Shown here in pieces: positions 5,489 to 11,622 of a stretch of 11,622 nucleotides of DNA (its first letter is position 1; each line of letters begins with the position of its first letter). The notes below the pieces were generated by a model, which worked only from the letters and a program-made list of their open reading frames with translations, was not told the origin of the DNA and did no database searches. The translations under genes were made by a program, and so were the position numbers. Source of the stretch: Treponema sp. UBA6367 (GTDB lineage Bacteria; Spirochaetota; Spirochaetia; Treponematales; Treponemataceae); contig DJRF01000010.1 of assembly GCA_002437725.1 (NCBI GenBank), forward strand, positions 469,048-480,669. The letters are read 5' to 3'.

Positions 5489-5971
5489 ATGACTTTTGCC
5501 CCTATTGATATAGGATTTTTTATAATAATTCTTGTTTTTGCAATATCAGCGCTTATAAAAGGATTTTTAAATGAACTGTTCAGTAAGATTTCTGTAATTG
5601 CAGGTCTTGCTTTTGCCATAATTTTTACTCCAAAATTGGACGTGTTTGTGCATAATTCTATAAAAAATGAAACTCTTTCAAAAGTTGTGTCGTTTTTTTT
5701 AATCTTCATAGTTGTTTTTCTTGTTGTATGCATAATCCAGCAAATTGTAAAAAAAATATTTTCAGGCGAAATTATGGCTGGTCTTGATAAAACGCTAGGT
5801 TTTTTGCTTGGCGTTATAGAAGGGCTTATTGTTACTGTTTTTGTAATTGCAGTTTTAAAAGTTCAGCCTTGGTTTAATATTTCTTCGATTTTTGAGGGCA
5901 GTTTTTTTTATAAGATGCTTGGAGCGTTTGTAAAGATTCCTGAAAATTATATTTCTAGTGTGGTTTCTTAA
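5489..5971 (+). CDS. cvpA: CvpA-family integral membrane protein
   Basis: A 160-residue protein with four hydrophobic segments at about 5-24, 32-50, 66-88 and 102-125. The family marks are IKGFLNELFS after the first segment and LDKTLGFLLGVIEG at the last. CvpA proteins, named for colicin V production in E. coli, sit in the inner membrane; their biochemical role is not settled, though envelope and cell-wall roles have been proposed. The neighbour murG agrees with an envelope role. GGGAG stands at a good distance before ATG 5489. Its stop codon shares one base with the start of the next gene (TAATG), which indicates translational coupling. Confidence 0.9.
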   Translation: MTFAPIDIGFFIIILVFAISALIKGFLNELFSKISVIAGLAFAIIFTPKLDVFVHNSIKNETLSKVVSFFLIFIVVFLVVCIIQQIVKKIFSGEIMAGLDKTLGFLLGVIEGLIVTVFVIAVLKVQPWFNISSIFEGSFFYKMLGAFVKIPENYISSVVS

Positions 5972-7200
5972 TGTTTGAAAATCTTTTACATCAGAATGTA
6001 TCTTTACAAATTGCTTCTGATATAAAAAACAATTGTTTGCCTCCTGCTATTCTTTTTAGCGGTTCTTTATCTTCTGGAAAATTAACAGCGGCTCTTGAAA
6101 CTTCCAGAATCCTTTCATGCAAAGAAAGCAACAAGGGATTATGGAACTGTTCGTGTAAAAATTGCTTGCAGCACAAATCTTTAATAACGAGTGATTTGCT
6201 TTTAATGGGCTCAAGAGATTGCACTCCAGAAATAGCAGCTTCTTTGTTTGCATTCGAAAAGGCGGTGTTTAATAATACAAAGTATCTTACAGCGGCAAGG
6301 TATCTGTTTATTAGAAGCATTAGAAAGCTTACCATGAGATTTAATCCAATTTTGTGGCAAGGAGATGATAAATATTCAAAAATGGTTTCACTTCTTTCTG
6401 AAATTCAAGAAGAATTGGAAACATTAGATTTTCCTCATGAGCTTCCAAATGAGGAAAATTTAAAAAAAACTTGCGAAAAACTTTTAAAGCTTTGTTCAAA
6501 ACTAGAAAGCGGATTTTTATACGATTCTATTCCTATTTCAAATGTAAGGAACATGGCTTCTTGGGTGCAATTAAAGTCCCCTAATGGAAGTAAAACCGTA
6601 ATAATAGAAAATGCAGACAGAATGCTCGATAGCGTAAGAAACGCTTTGCTAAAAACGCTAGAAGAGCCGCCTTCAGATACGGTTTTTATTCTTACAACTT
6701 CAAAAAGAAATGCAGTTATGCCTACAATTCTTTCTAGAGTCCGCACTTATTCTTTTTCTAGCAGAACTCTTTGCGAACAGCAAGAAGTAATTGAGCGTGT
6801 TTTTCATAATCCGCAGTTTCAAGGTTCTATAGACGACTATCTGCTGACATATTTACCAGTTCAGCCTGAAGAAATAAAAAAAATTGCAAAGGAGTTTTTT
6901 AGTGCGATTGTGTGTTCAGAAATTCCTTCTGTTTCAGAAATTGTAAAAAAATGCGGAGATTTTGAACCTAGAGTTTCGTTAAAGATTTTTTTGAATGAAA
7001 TCGGAAAACTAAAAAATAAGCTTATTTTATCAGCTGTAGGAACGGAAGCCTGCTTTCAATTATTTGAAGCCTTAAAGAATTGTTGGACTAACGTTACTGT
7101 TTTTAATCAAGGTCCGGTTGCTAGTCTTGAAATTCTTGTTAGAGATATTGCCAAAATAAATAAATCAAATGGAAATGTATTGCGATGCGCGGTTTTGTAA
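5971..7200 (+). CDS. holB: Clamp-loader delta' (HolB-type) AAA+ protein with large insertion
   Basis: The 409-residue product belongs with the DNA polymerase III clamp-loader AAA+ proteins. The clearest block is KTVIIENADRML (208-219) followed by RNALLKTLEEPPSDTVFILTT (223-243) and ILSRVRT (253-259), typical of delta' and gamma/tau. Walker A is GSLSSGKL (31-38): the lysine is kept, but Leu replaces the usual Ser/Thr. Walker B reads IIENAD instead of DExx. Both suggest a subunit that does not hydrolyse ATP, which argues for delta' rather than DnaX. Cysteines 50, 60, 62 and 65 resemble the zinc site of the family with altered spacing. About 100 residues (roughly 80-185) separate this from the NADRM block, much longer than in ordinary delta'. 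The start overlaps the cvpA stop; the next gene overlaps its end by 16 nt. Confidence 0.85.
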   Translation: MFENLLHQNVSLQIASDIKNNCLPPAILFSGSLSSGKLTAALETSRILSCKESNKGLWNCSCKNCLQHKSLITSDLLLMGSRDCTPEIAASLFAFEKAVFNNTKYLTAARYLFIRSIRKLTMRFNPILWQGDDKYSKMVSLLSEIQEELETLDFPHELPNEENLKKTCEKLLKLCSKLESGFLYDSIPISNVRNMASWVQLKSPNGSKTVIIENADRMLDSVRNALLKTLEEPPSDTVFILTTSKRNAVMPTILSRVRTYSFSSRTLCEQQEVIERVFHNPQFQGSIDDYLLTYLPVQPEEIKKIAKEFFSAIVCSEIPSVSEIVKKCGDFEPRVSLKIFLNEIGKLKNKLILSAVGTEACFQLFEALKNCWTNVTVFNQGPVASLEILVRDIAKINKSNGNVLRCAVL

Positions 7201-8423
7201 AACGAGTAATGAAAATGCTGCCTAAATTGCCTGATGAGCAGGTTAAGCGTGTGTTAAATTCTGTTTCCGCAGAGTATAATATGCTTTCTGCTGTAATAGA
7301 ATCTATTCCAACTGGCGTTGTTATAGTTAACAAAAGCTGGTATATTTTGCAATCAAATAAGGCTGCTGATAGACTTCTTTTTTCAGGAGAAATAGAAGAA
7401 GGCAGCATTGAAAAAGAGCCTATATGGTTTTTCGTTGCGGAACCAGATATTGCTCAGTTTATAAAAAAAACTGCAGAAGCAGATAAAACTAATATAAGCA
7501 ATGAGTTTACAATTAATTTTTATGATGGCTCCGTGCATTTTTTGGTAGTAAGCATTCTTTCTTATGTGGATGAGGGGGAACTTCTTGGAAATATAATAAA
7601 AATAGAAGATGTTACCCAGCAAAGAACTAAAGATGTTCTTGCAAGACGCATGGAAAATATGGCCGGTCTTACAAATCTTGCTGCAGGAATAGCGCACGAA
7701 ATAAAAAATCCGCTTGGCGCAATTTCAATACACATTCAGCTTGTTCAAAAAGCCATAGAAAAAAAACGCAAGAGCGATGGAATGTTGCCAGATAAAAAAT
7801 TACTTGAAGACCATATTGACATTGTTAATGAAGAAATTGAAAACCTTAATAATCTTGTAATGGACTTTTTATTTGCAGTAAGGCCTGTAAAAGCAACTCT
7901 TGTTTTGAGCAATATTGATAAGCTTTTAAAAAATATTGTTGATTTTTTTTCTCCTGAATTTAATAAAAATGGAATTTCAATTTCTCTTAATCTTCCAAAT
8001 CAAGATGTAAAACTTCTGATTGATGAAAAACTTTTCAGGGAATTGATTATAAACCTAGCGCAAAACAGTCTTGCGGCAATAAAATCCAAGTTTGAAAATC
8101 AAGTTTCGTCAGAATTTAATGATAATTCAAAAATCAAAGGACGGCTAGATTTTGCAGCGGAACTAAAAGGCGATCGCTATGTGCTTAAAATTACAGACAA
8201 TGGCTGTGGAATGTCAAAAGAAACTGTTTCAAGAATCTTTGAGCCCTATTTTACAACAAAAGCTAATGGAACTGGACTTGGAATGACAATGGTTTATAAA
8301 ATCATAAAAGAATTTAATGGAGATATTCACGTAAAGTCGGAACTGGGAGAAGGAACTGTTTTTTCAATTTCAATTCCTATTCCTCAAACTGATAAAAAAC
8401 TTTTGGAAAATAAAACAAAATGA
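7185..8423 (+). CDS. atoS: AtoS/NtrB-type soluble PAS histidine kinase
   Basis: A 412-residue sensor kinase with no membrane segment, so it reads a cytoplasmic signal. A PAS-like domain covers about residues 33-145 (ESIPTGVVIVNKSWYILQSN, GNIIKIEDVTQ). The dimerisation helix carries the phosphorylated His171 in AAGIAHEIKNPLGAI. The ATP-binding domain shows the N box INLAQNSLAAI (289-299), DNGCGM (338-343), FEPYFTTK (352-359) and NGTGLGM (361-367). This is the NtrB/AtoS subfamily, which phosphorylates the response regulator encoded next. The start is uncertain: ATG 7185 lies inside holB; ATG 7209 and 7215 are in-frame alternatives that would leave the domains intact, and none has a strong ribosome site. 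What the PAS domain binds cannot be told from sequence. Confidence 0.92.
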   Translation: MRGFVKRVMKMLPKLPDEQVKRVLNSVSAEYNMLSAVIESIPTGVVIVNKSWYILQSNKAADRLLFSGEIEEGSIEKEPIWFFVAEPDIAQFIKKTAEADKTNISNEFTINFYDGSVHFLVVSILSYVDEGELLGNIIKIEDVTQQRTKDVLARRMENMAGLTNLAAGIAHEIKNPLGAISIHIQLVQKAIEKKRKSDGMLPDKKLLEDHIDIVNEEIENLNNLVMDFLFAVRPVKATLVLSNIDKLLKNIVDFFSPEFNKNGISISLNLPNQDVKLLIDEKLFRELIINLAQNSLAAIKSKFENQVSSEFNDNSKIKGRLDFAAELKGDRYVLKITDNGCGMSKETVSRIFEPYFTTKANGTGLGMTMVYKIIKEFNGDIHVKSELGEGTVFSISIPIPQTDKKLLENKTK

Positions 8424-8433
8424 GGAATGATTT

Positions 8434-9771
8434 ATGAAGTTTACAATACTAGTTATTGACGACGAGGAAAATATAAGAAACGGTCTTGCCGCAAATTTCG
8501 AAATGGAAGATTACAACGTTCGGACTGCTGAAAACGGTAAAAAAGGTTTGGAGCTTATTGCAAAAGGTGATATAGACCTTGTTATTACAGATTTGCGAAT
8601 GGACGGAATTTCAGGAGAAGAGGTTGTAAAACGCGTGACTACAGAAACACCAGGAATTCCTGTAATCGTGCTTACTGGACACGGCAGTATTGATGCAGCT
8701 GTAGATGCGATGAAGGCTGGTGCCTATGATTTTCTTACAAAACCTCTAAATCTTGACCAGCTGAATATCATTGTAAAAAGAGCTTTGCAAGGCCGGGAAC
8801 TTTCTTTGCATCACAAAATGCTTCAAGAAAAGCTAGATGATGTTAATTCATTTGGAAAAATGATAGGAAAAAGTTTTGAAATGCAAAAACTTTTTCAAAA
8901 TATAAAAAAAGTTGCCCCTTCAAAAGCGAGCGTTCTTATTACTGGTGAAAGTGGAGTAGGAAAAGAACTTGTTGCAGAGGCAATTCATAAACTTTCGCCA
9001 AGAAAAAATAATGCTCTTATAAGTGTAAACTGTAGCGCTTTGACTGAAACTCTTCTAGAAAGTGAACTGTTTGGCCACGAAAAAGGCGCTTATACAGGAG
9101 CTGATTCTATGAAAAAAGGGCGCTTTGAATTAGCTCATGGAGGTACTATTTTTCTTGATGAAATTGGGGAAATAAACCTTTCTACACAAGTAAAACTGCT
9201 TCGTGTTTTGCAAGAAAGAAAATTTGAGCGCGTTGGCGGCGAAGATACTATTGAAGTTGATGTTCGCGTTATTGCTGCTACAAATAAAAATCTTGAAGAA
9301 GAAGTAAAGGCCGGTAGATTTAGAGAAGATTTGTTTTATAGATTGAACGTTGTTCATCTTCAAGTTCCTGCGCTAAGGGATAGAAAAGATGATATTCCTC
9401 TTATGATTGAATATTATTTGAAAAAGTTTTCTAGTGAGGATGGAAAAGAAATTATTGGAATAGATTCAAAGGCTAGGGCTGCTCTTTATAAATACAACTG
9501 GCCTGGAAATGTTCGCCAGCTTGTTAATTGTATTGAAAGCGCCGTTGTTATGTGTTCCGGAAATGAAATAAAATTAGAAGATTTGCCGCCGGGAATCAGC
9601 AGTTATTCTGGAGAAGAAACTGTTTCTGTGCCGTTAGGCATTTCCCTTGAAGAAGCTGAAAAGATTATTATTGAACAAAATCTAGCTGCCAATAATGGAA
9701 ACAAAACAAAAACTGCAGAAATTCTTGGAATAGAACGAAAAACCCTATCTAAAAAACTAGAAGAAAAATAG
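8434..9771 (+). CDS. atoC: AtoC/NtrC-type sigma-54 response regulator
   Basis: A 445-residue enhancer-binding regulator. The receiver domain (1-120) has acidic D9/D10, phosphoacceptor Asp53 in ITDLRM, Thr81 and Lys103. The AAA+ domain (about 140-370) has Walker A GESGVGKE (171-178), GAYTGA (218-223), a variant of the GAFTGA loop that contacts sigma-54, Walker B GGTIFLDEIGE (236-246) and WPGNVRQL (356-363). The C-terminal Fis-type helix-turn-helix is NGNKTKTAEILGIERKTLSKKL. It should activate sigma-54 promoters once phosphorylated by the kinase encoded upstream. GAGGA overlaps the atoS stop and precedes ATG 8434 at good spacing. A homologous AtoSC pair is known in T. denticola (memory). I see no sigma-54 promoter in the intergenic regions here, so its targets lie elsewhere. 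The stop is only 2 nt from the stop of the converging gene. Confidence 0.96.
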   Translation: MKFTILVIDDEENIRNGLAANFEMEDYNVRTAENGKKGLELIAKGDIDLVITDLRMDGISGEEVVKRVTTETPGIPVIVLTGHGSIDAAVDAMKAGAYDFLTKPLNLDQLNIIVKRALQGRELSLHHKMLQEKLDDVNSFGKMIGKSFEMQKLFQNIKKVAPSKASVLITGESGVGKELVAEAIHKLSPRKNNALISVNCSALTETLLESELFGHEKGAYTGADSMKKGRFELAHGGTIFLDEIGEINLSTQVKLLRVLQERKFERVGGEDTIEVDVRVIAATNKNLEEEVKAGRFREDLFYRLNVVHLQVPALRDRKDDIPLMIEYYLKKFSSEDGKEIIGIDSKARAALYKYNWPGNVRQLVNCIESAVVMCSGNEIKLEDLPPGISSYSGEETVSVPLGISLEEAEKIIIEQNLAANNGNKTKTAEILGIERKTLSKKLEEK

Positions 9772-9773
9772 GA

Positions 9774-10136
9774 TTATACCAAGTCATCTTCATTTATCCT
9801 CTTATTATTTTTGTAATCTTCAATAATCTCTTTGTAGGCTTGCACTATGAGTGCTGTTTTTTCTGTTGCAGTTTTTTGCATTTGAGGAAGATTTTTAACA
9901 TTGTCAGGGTGATATTTTTTTAGAAGTTTTCTATAAATTTTTTTTATTTCAGAAAAGCAAATACCTGGAGTAATGTTAAAAATATTGTAAGGTTGTATAC
10001 TTTTGTAGACAAATTGATAATATTTCTCTTTTCTTTTTTCGTATCCATTGCTCTTGTTTTTAGGATTAGAGTTAAGTTCGCCTTTTTCTAGTGCTTCGTT
10101 TAATAAGTCTCCTAATTTGTCGTAAGGTGATGTCAT
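9774..10136 (-). CDS. Small J-domain (DnaJ-like, class C) protein
   Basis: A 120-residue protein with a J domain at its C-terminal half (about 49-108): NIFNITPG as the first helix region, IKKIYRKLLKKYHPDNV with the HPD triad at 76-78 on the turn, then ALIVQAYKEIIEDY as the third helix. HPD is what stimulates DnaK-type Hsp70 ATPase, so this should be a co-chaperone. There is no Gly/Phe region, zinc centre or membrane anchor. The first 45 residues are polar and Lys/Asn-rich, without a recognisable domain. The start codon is 1 nt after the glgC stop with no good ribosome site, so it is probably translated by coupling to glgC. Client or targeting role is unknown; it is not the housekeeping DnaJ. 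Confidence 0.85.
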   Translation of the reverse strand: MTSPYDKLGDLLNEALEKGELNSNPKNKSNGYEKRKEKYYQFVYKSIQPYNIFNITPGICFSEIKKIYRKLLKKYHPDNVKNLPQMQKTATEKTALIVQAYKEIIEDYKNNKRINEDDLV

Positions 10137-10137
10137 T

Positions 10138-11427
10138 TTAGATTACAGTTCCGTCTGGAATTATAGCGCCTTTTCGAATAACTATAATATCATCTGCACA
10201 GTAAAAATTTCCGTGGTCGCCGTTTTCGTAATGTTTGTTGTCAACATTAATTCTAACGTTGTTTCCTATGCGTGCATTTTTGTCAATTATAGTTTTCTGT
10301 ATATTGCAAAATCTTCCGATTCCTATATTCGGAATATGATTTTCTGCATTTTCCAGCTTTTCATCTTTGTTTTCGTAGTAGTCCGCACCCATTGTTATGA
10401 CGCCGTCTAATCTAGTTCCATTTTCTATTATTGAACGCAGTCCAATTATGCTTTGCCGTAGATTACATTCTGTGATTACACAGCCATCGCTAGTTAGCGT
10501 TTCACTTATTGTGGCGGCATTTATTTTGCTTGGAGGAAGATTTCTCATGTGAGTGTAGATAGGTTCGTCTTCATCGTAAAAGTTAAATTCTGGCGAAATT
10601 CTTGTAAGTTTTATGTTTGCCTCGTAAAAACTTTTTATAGTTCCTATATCTTCCCAGTAGCCATCAAAAATATACGCTTTTATCTTGGCTTTTTTTGTGG
10701 ATTTTGGAATTACTTCTTTTCCAAAGTCCTTGTAGTCGTTATCTAAAAGTTCTTCAAGAGTCTTTGCATTAAAGCAGTAAATTCCCATGGATGCAAGATA
10801 TTCTTTTTCTTTTGGAATGGAACGTCTGCTTTCTTCCGGAATTTTCCAACCGCTTAAATCTTTATCAATAGCAGGTTTTTCGCAGAATTCTTGAACTCTA
10901 TTTCTTTCATCAATTTTCATAATTCCCAAGCTAGATGCAGTTGCTCTATTTACGGCGGTTGTTGCAATCGAAATATCTGCTTTTGACTTTAAATGATTTT
11001 CAAAAAAAGCGCGCAAATCCATTCTGTAGAGCTGGTCTCCACTTAATATTAAGTAATGCGTAGGTTTTTGTGCCTTAAAGTGATTCATGCTTTTTCTTAC
11101 AGAGTCAGCAGTTCCTTCATACCAACCATTGTGTTCTAGCGTTTGTTCTGCTGCAAGAATTTCTACAAATCCGCCAGAAAAGCGGTCAAAATTGTACGAA
11201 TTTGTTATGTGCAAGTGCAGTGAAGCAGAATTAAATTGCGTTAGAAGATATATTTTTTTATATCCAGAATTAATGCAGTTTGAAATAGGTATATCTACAA
11301 GTCTGTACTTTCCGCCAAACGATACAGCAGGCTTTGCCCTTTCTTTTGTAAGAGGATATAATCTAGTTCCTTTCCCGCCGCCAAGAATTAGGGCAAGAAC
11401 TTTTGGTTCGTTTTTATTTTTTATCAT
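10138..11427 (-). CDS. glgC: GlgC, glucose-1-phosphate adenylyltransferase (ADP-glucose pyrophosphorylase)
   Basis: GlgC makes ADP-glucose from glucose 1-phosphate and ATP, the committed and usually allosterically controlled step of bacterial glycogen synthesis. The 429-residue product has the nucleotidyltransferase signature GGGKGTRLYPLTKERAKPA (16-34), FGGKYRLVDIPISN (37-50), ILSGDQLYRMD (127-137), EFCEKP (180-185) and YWEDIGTI (257-264). The C-terminal third carries hexapeptide-like left-handed beta-helix sequence (SDGCVITECNLRQSIIGL, NVRINVDN) and ends GAIIPDGTVI, the full family length. ATG 11425-11427 is preceded by AAGGAAG; no other Met lies before the catalytic loop. The second cistron is the J-domain gene. 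No other glycogen genes are present in the window. Confidence 0.97.
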   Translation of the reverse strand: MIKNKNEPKVLALILGGGKGTRLYPLTKERAKPAVSFGGKYRLVDIPISNCINSGYKKIYLLTQFNSASLHLHITNSYNFDRFSGGFVEILAAEQTLEHNGWYEGTADSVRKSMNHFKAQKPTHYLILSGDQLYRMDLRAFFENHLKSKADISIATTAVNRATASSLGIMKIDERNRVQEFCEKPAIDKDLSGWKIPEESRRSIPKEKEYLASMGIYCFNAKTLEELLDNDYKDFGKEVIPKSTKKAKIKAYIFDGYWEDIGTIKSFYEANIKLTRISPEFNFYDEDEPIYTHMRNLPPSKINAATISETLTSDGCVITECNLRQSIIGLRSIIENGTRLDGVITMGADYYENKDEKLENAENHIPNIGIGRFCNIQKTIIDKNARIGNNVRINVDNKHYENGDHGNFYCADDIIVIRKGAIIPDGTVI

Positions 11428-11438
11428 CTTCCTTAATG

Positions 11439-11467
11439 ATTATAAGTCTGTTTTTAAGTAAATGCAA
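11439..11467 (-). promoter_or_regulatory. Candidate promoter of glgC very close to the start codon
   Basis: On the minus strand a perfect TATAAT (11439-11444) lies 17 nt from TTGCAT (11462-11467, matching only TTG). The -10 box is 11 nt from the glgC ATG, so the mRNA would carry a leader of only about 5 nt and lose part of the AAGGAAG ribosome site. Either glgC has an ultrashort leader or the true promoter is farther right. Confidence 0.4.
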
Positions 11468-11545
11468 ATTTATAAAAAGATTAATTGTAAAAAGCCTAAT
11501 TAGCCCAAATGTCGGTTTTTTTTATAAATTGTAAAGAAAACGCTT

Positions 11546-11622
11546 TCAGCGACTTTTCAAGGTTTGTTTACTACCCCTTGCTGCAGATGGTTGTGCTCGC
11601 ACTTCGTTTGAATTGGTTTGGG
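11546..11622 (-). other. Repeat-like sequence at the right edge, possible end of an unseen gene
   Basis: Two minus-strand frames stay open from the window edge inward, ending at TGA 11557-11559 and TGA 11546-11548, so a gene could end here, but neither is long enough to judge. The stretch contains GTGC-TC-GCAC (11593-11602) and, on the minus strand, AACGAAGTG (11600-11608), the same nonamer found in two palindromes of the barrel gene's leader. A dispersed non-coding repeat is my preferred reading. Confidence 0.3.

Noticed and set aside
5991..6746. Two long minus-strand reading frames opposite the clamp-loader gene
   Set aside because: They lie wholly antisense to a convincing AAA+ gene, have no ribosome site, and translate into Phe/Leu/Ser-rich sequence typical of antisense frames in A+T-rich DNA.
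11087..11461. 124-codon plus-strand frame opposite the start of glgC
   Set aside because: Antisense to well-conserved catalytic sequence of glgC, with no ribosome site or recognisable product.
11483..11525. CTAATTAG palindrome and AAAAAGCC…GGTTTTTT pairing upstream of glgC
   Set aside because: The palindrome has no loop, and the longer pairing has few G-C pairs and a large loop; A/T-rich chance pairing is sufficient explanation.
11537..11555. CGCT-TTC-AGCG hairpin followed by T-rich sequence on the minus strand
   Set aside because: Only four stem pairs and an interrupted U tract; too weak to call as a terminator without knowing what lies to the right.

Overview
The window is low in G+C and looks like spirochaete chromosome, most likely a host-associated Treponema. 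The main reason is the gene order murG – cvpA – clamp-loader delta' – atoS – atoC, which I recall from T. pallidum and other treponemes (memory, not checked). The hypothetical proteins and the mostly A/T third codon positions fit this. I see no phage, transposase, CRISPR array or resistance cassette. This is mainly core genome with lineage-specific sensory and envelope genes on the left.

Left part (1-3108). Two minus-strand genes come first. One is a membrane-anchored HD-GYP phosphodiesterase whose external domain reads like a family 2 carbohydrate-binding module. The other is an outer-membrane beta-barrel candidate with a long, hairpin-rich 5' leader. A divergent plus-strand gene encodes a 93-residue single-pass membrane protein. 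The promoters of the divergent pair appear to overlap. A tRNA-Phe(GAA) gene lies on the minus strand with its own near-consensus promoter and an abutting terminator.

Centre (3390-9771). Six plus-strand genes are packed tightly enough to form one operon: an ankyrin-repeat protein with an unusual N-terminal alpha/beta domain, murG (lipid II synthesis), cvpA, a divergent clamp-loader delta' subunit (holB), and the soluble NtrB/NtrC-type pair atoS/atoC that should drive sigma-54 promoters. The only promoter I can see puts transcription start almost exactly on the ankyrin gene's second ATG, so the lead cistron may be leaderless.

Right part (9774-11427). A minus-strand pair converges on atoC with only 2 nt between the stop codons: glgC (ADP-glucose pyrophosphorylase, glycogen synthesis) followed 1 nt later by a small J-domain protein. 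The last 195 nt hold the glgC promoter and repeat-like sequence running off the edge.

The best leads are the carbohydrate-binding-like sensor on the HD-GYP protein, the structured leader of the barrel gene with a recurring palindrome motif, the apparently leaderless ankyrin cistron, and the delta' subunit with a roughly 100-residue insertion and degenerate Walker A. No complete new system is evident. All family assignments come from reading motifs by eye.
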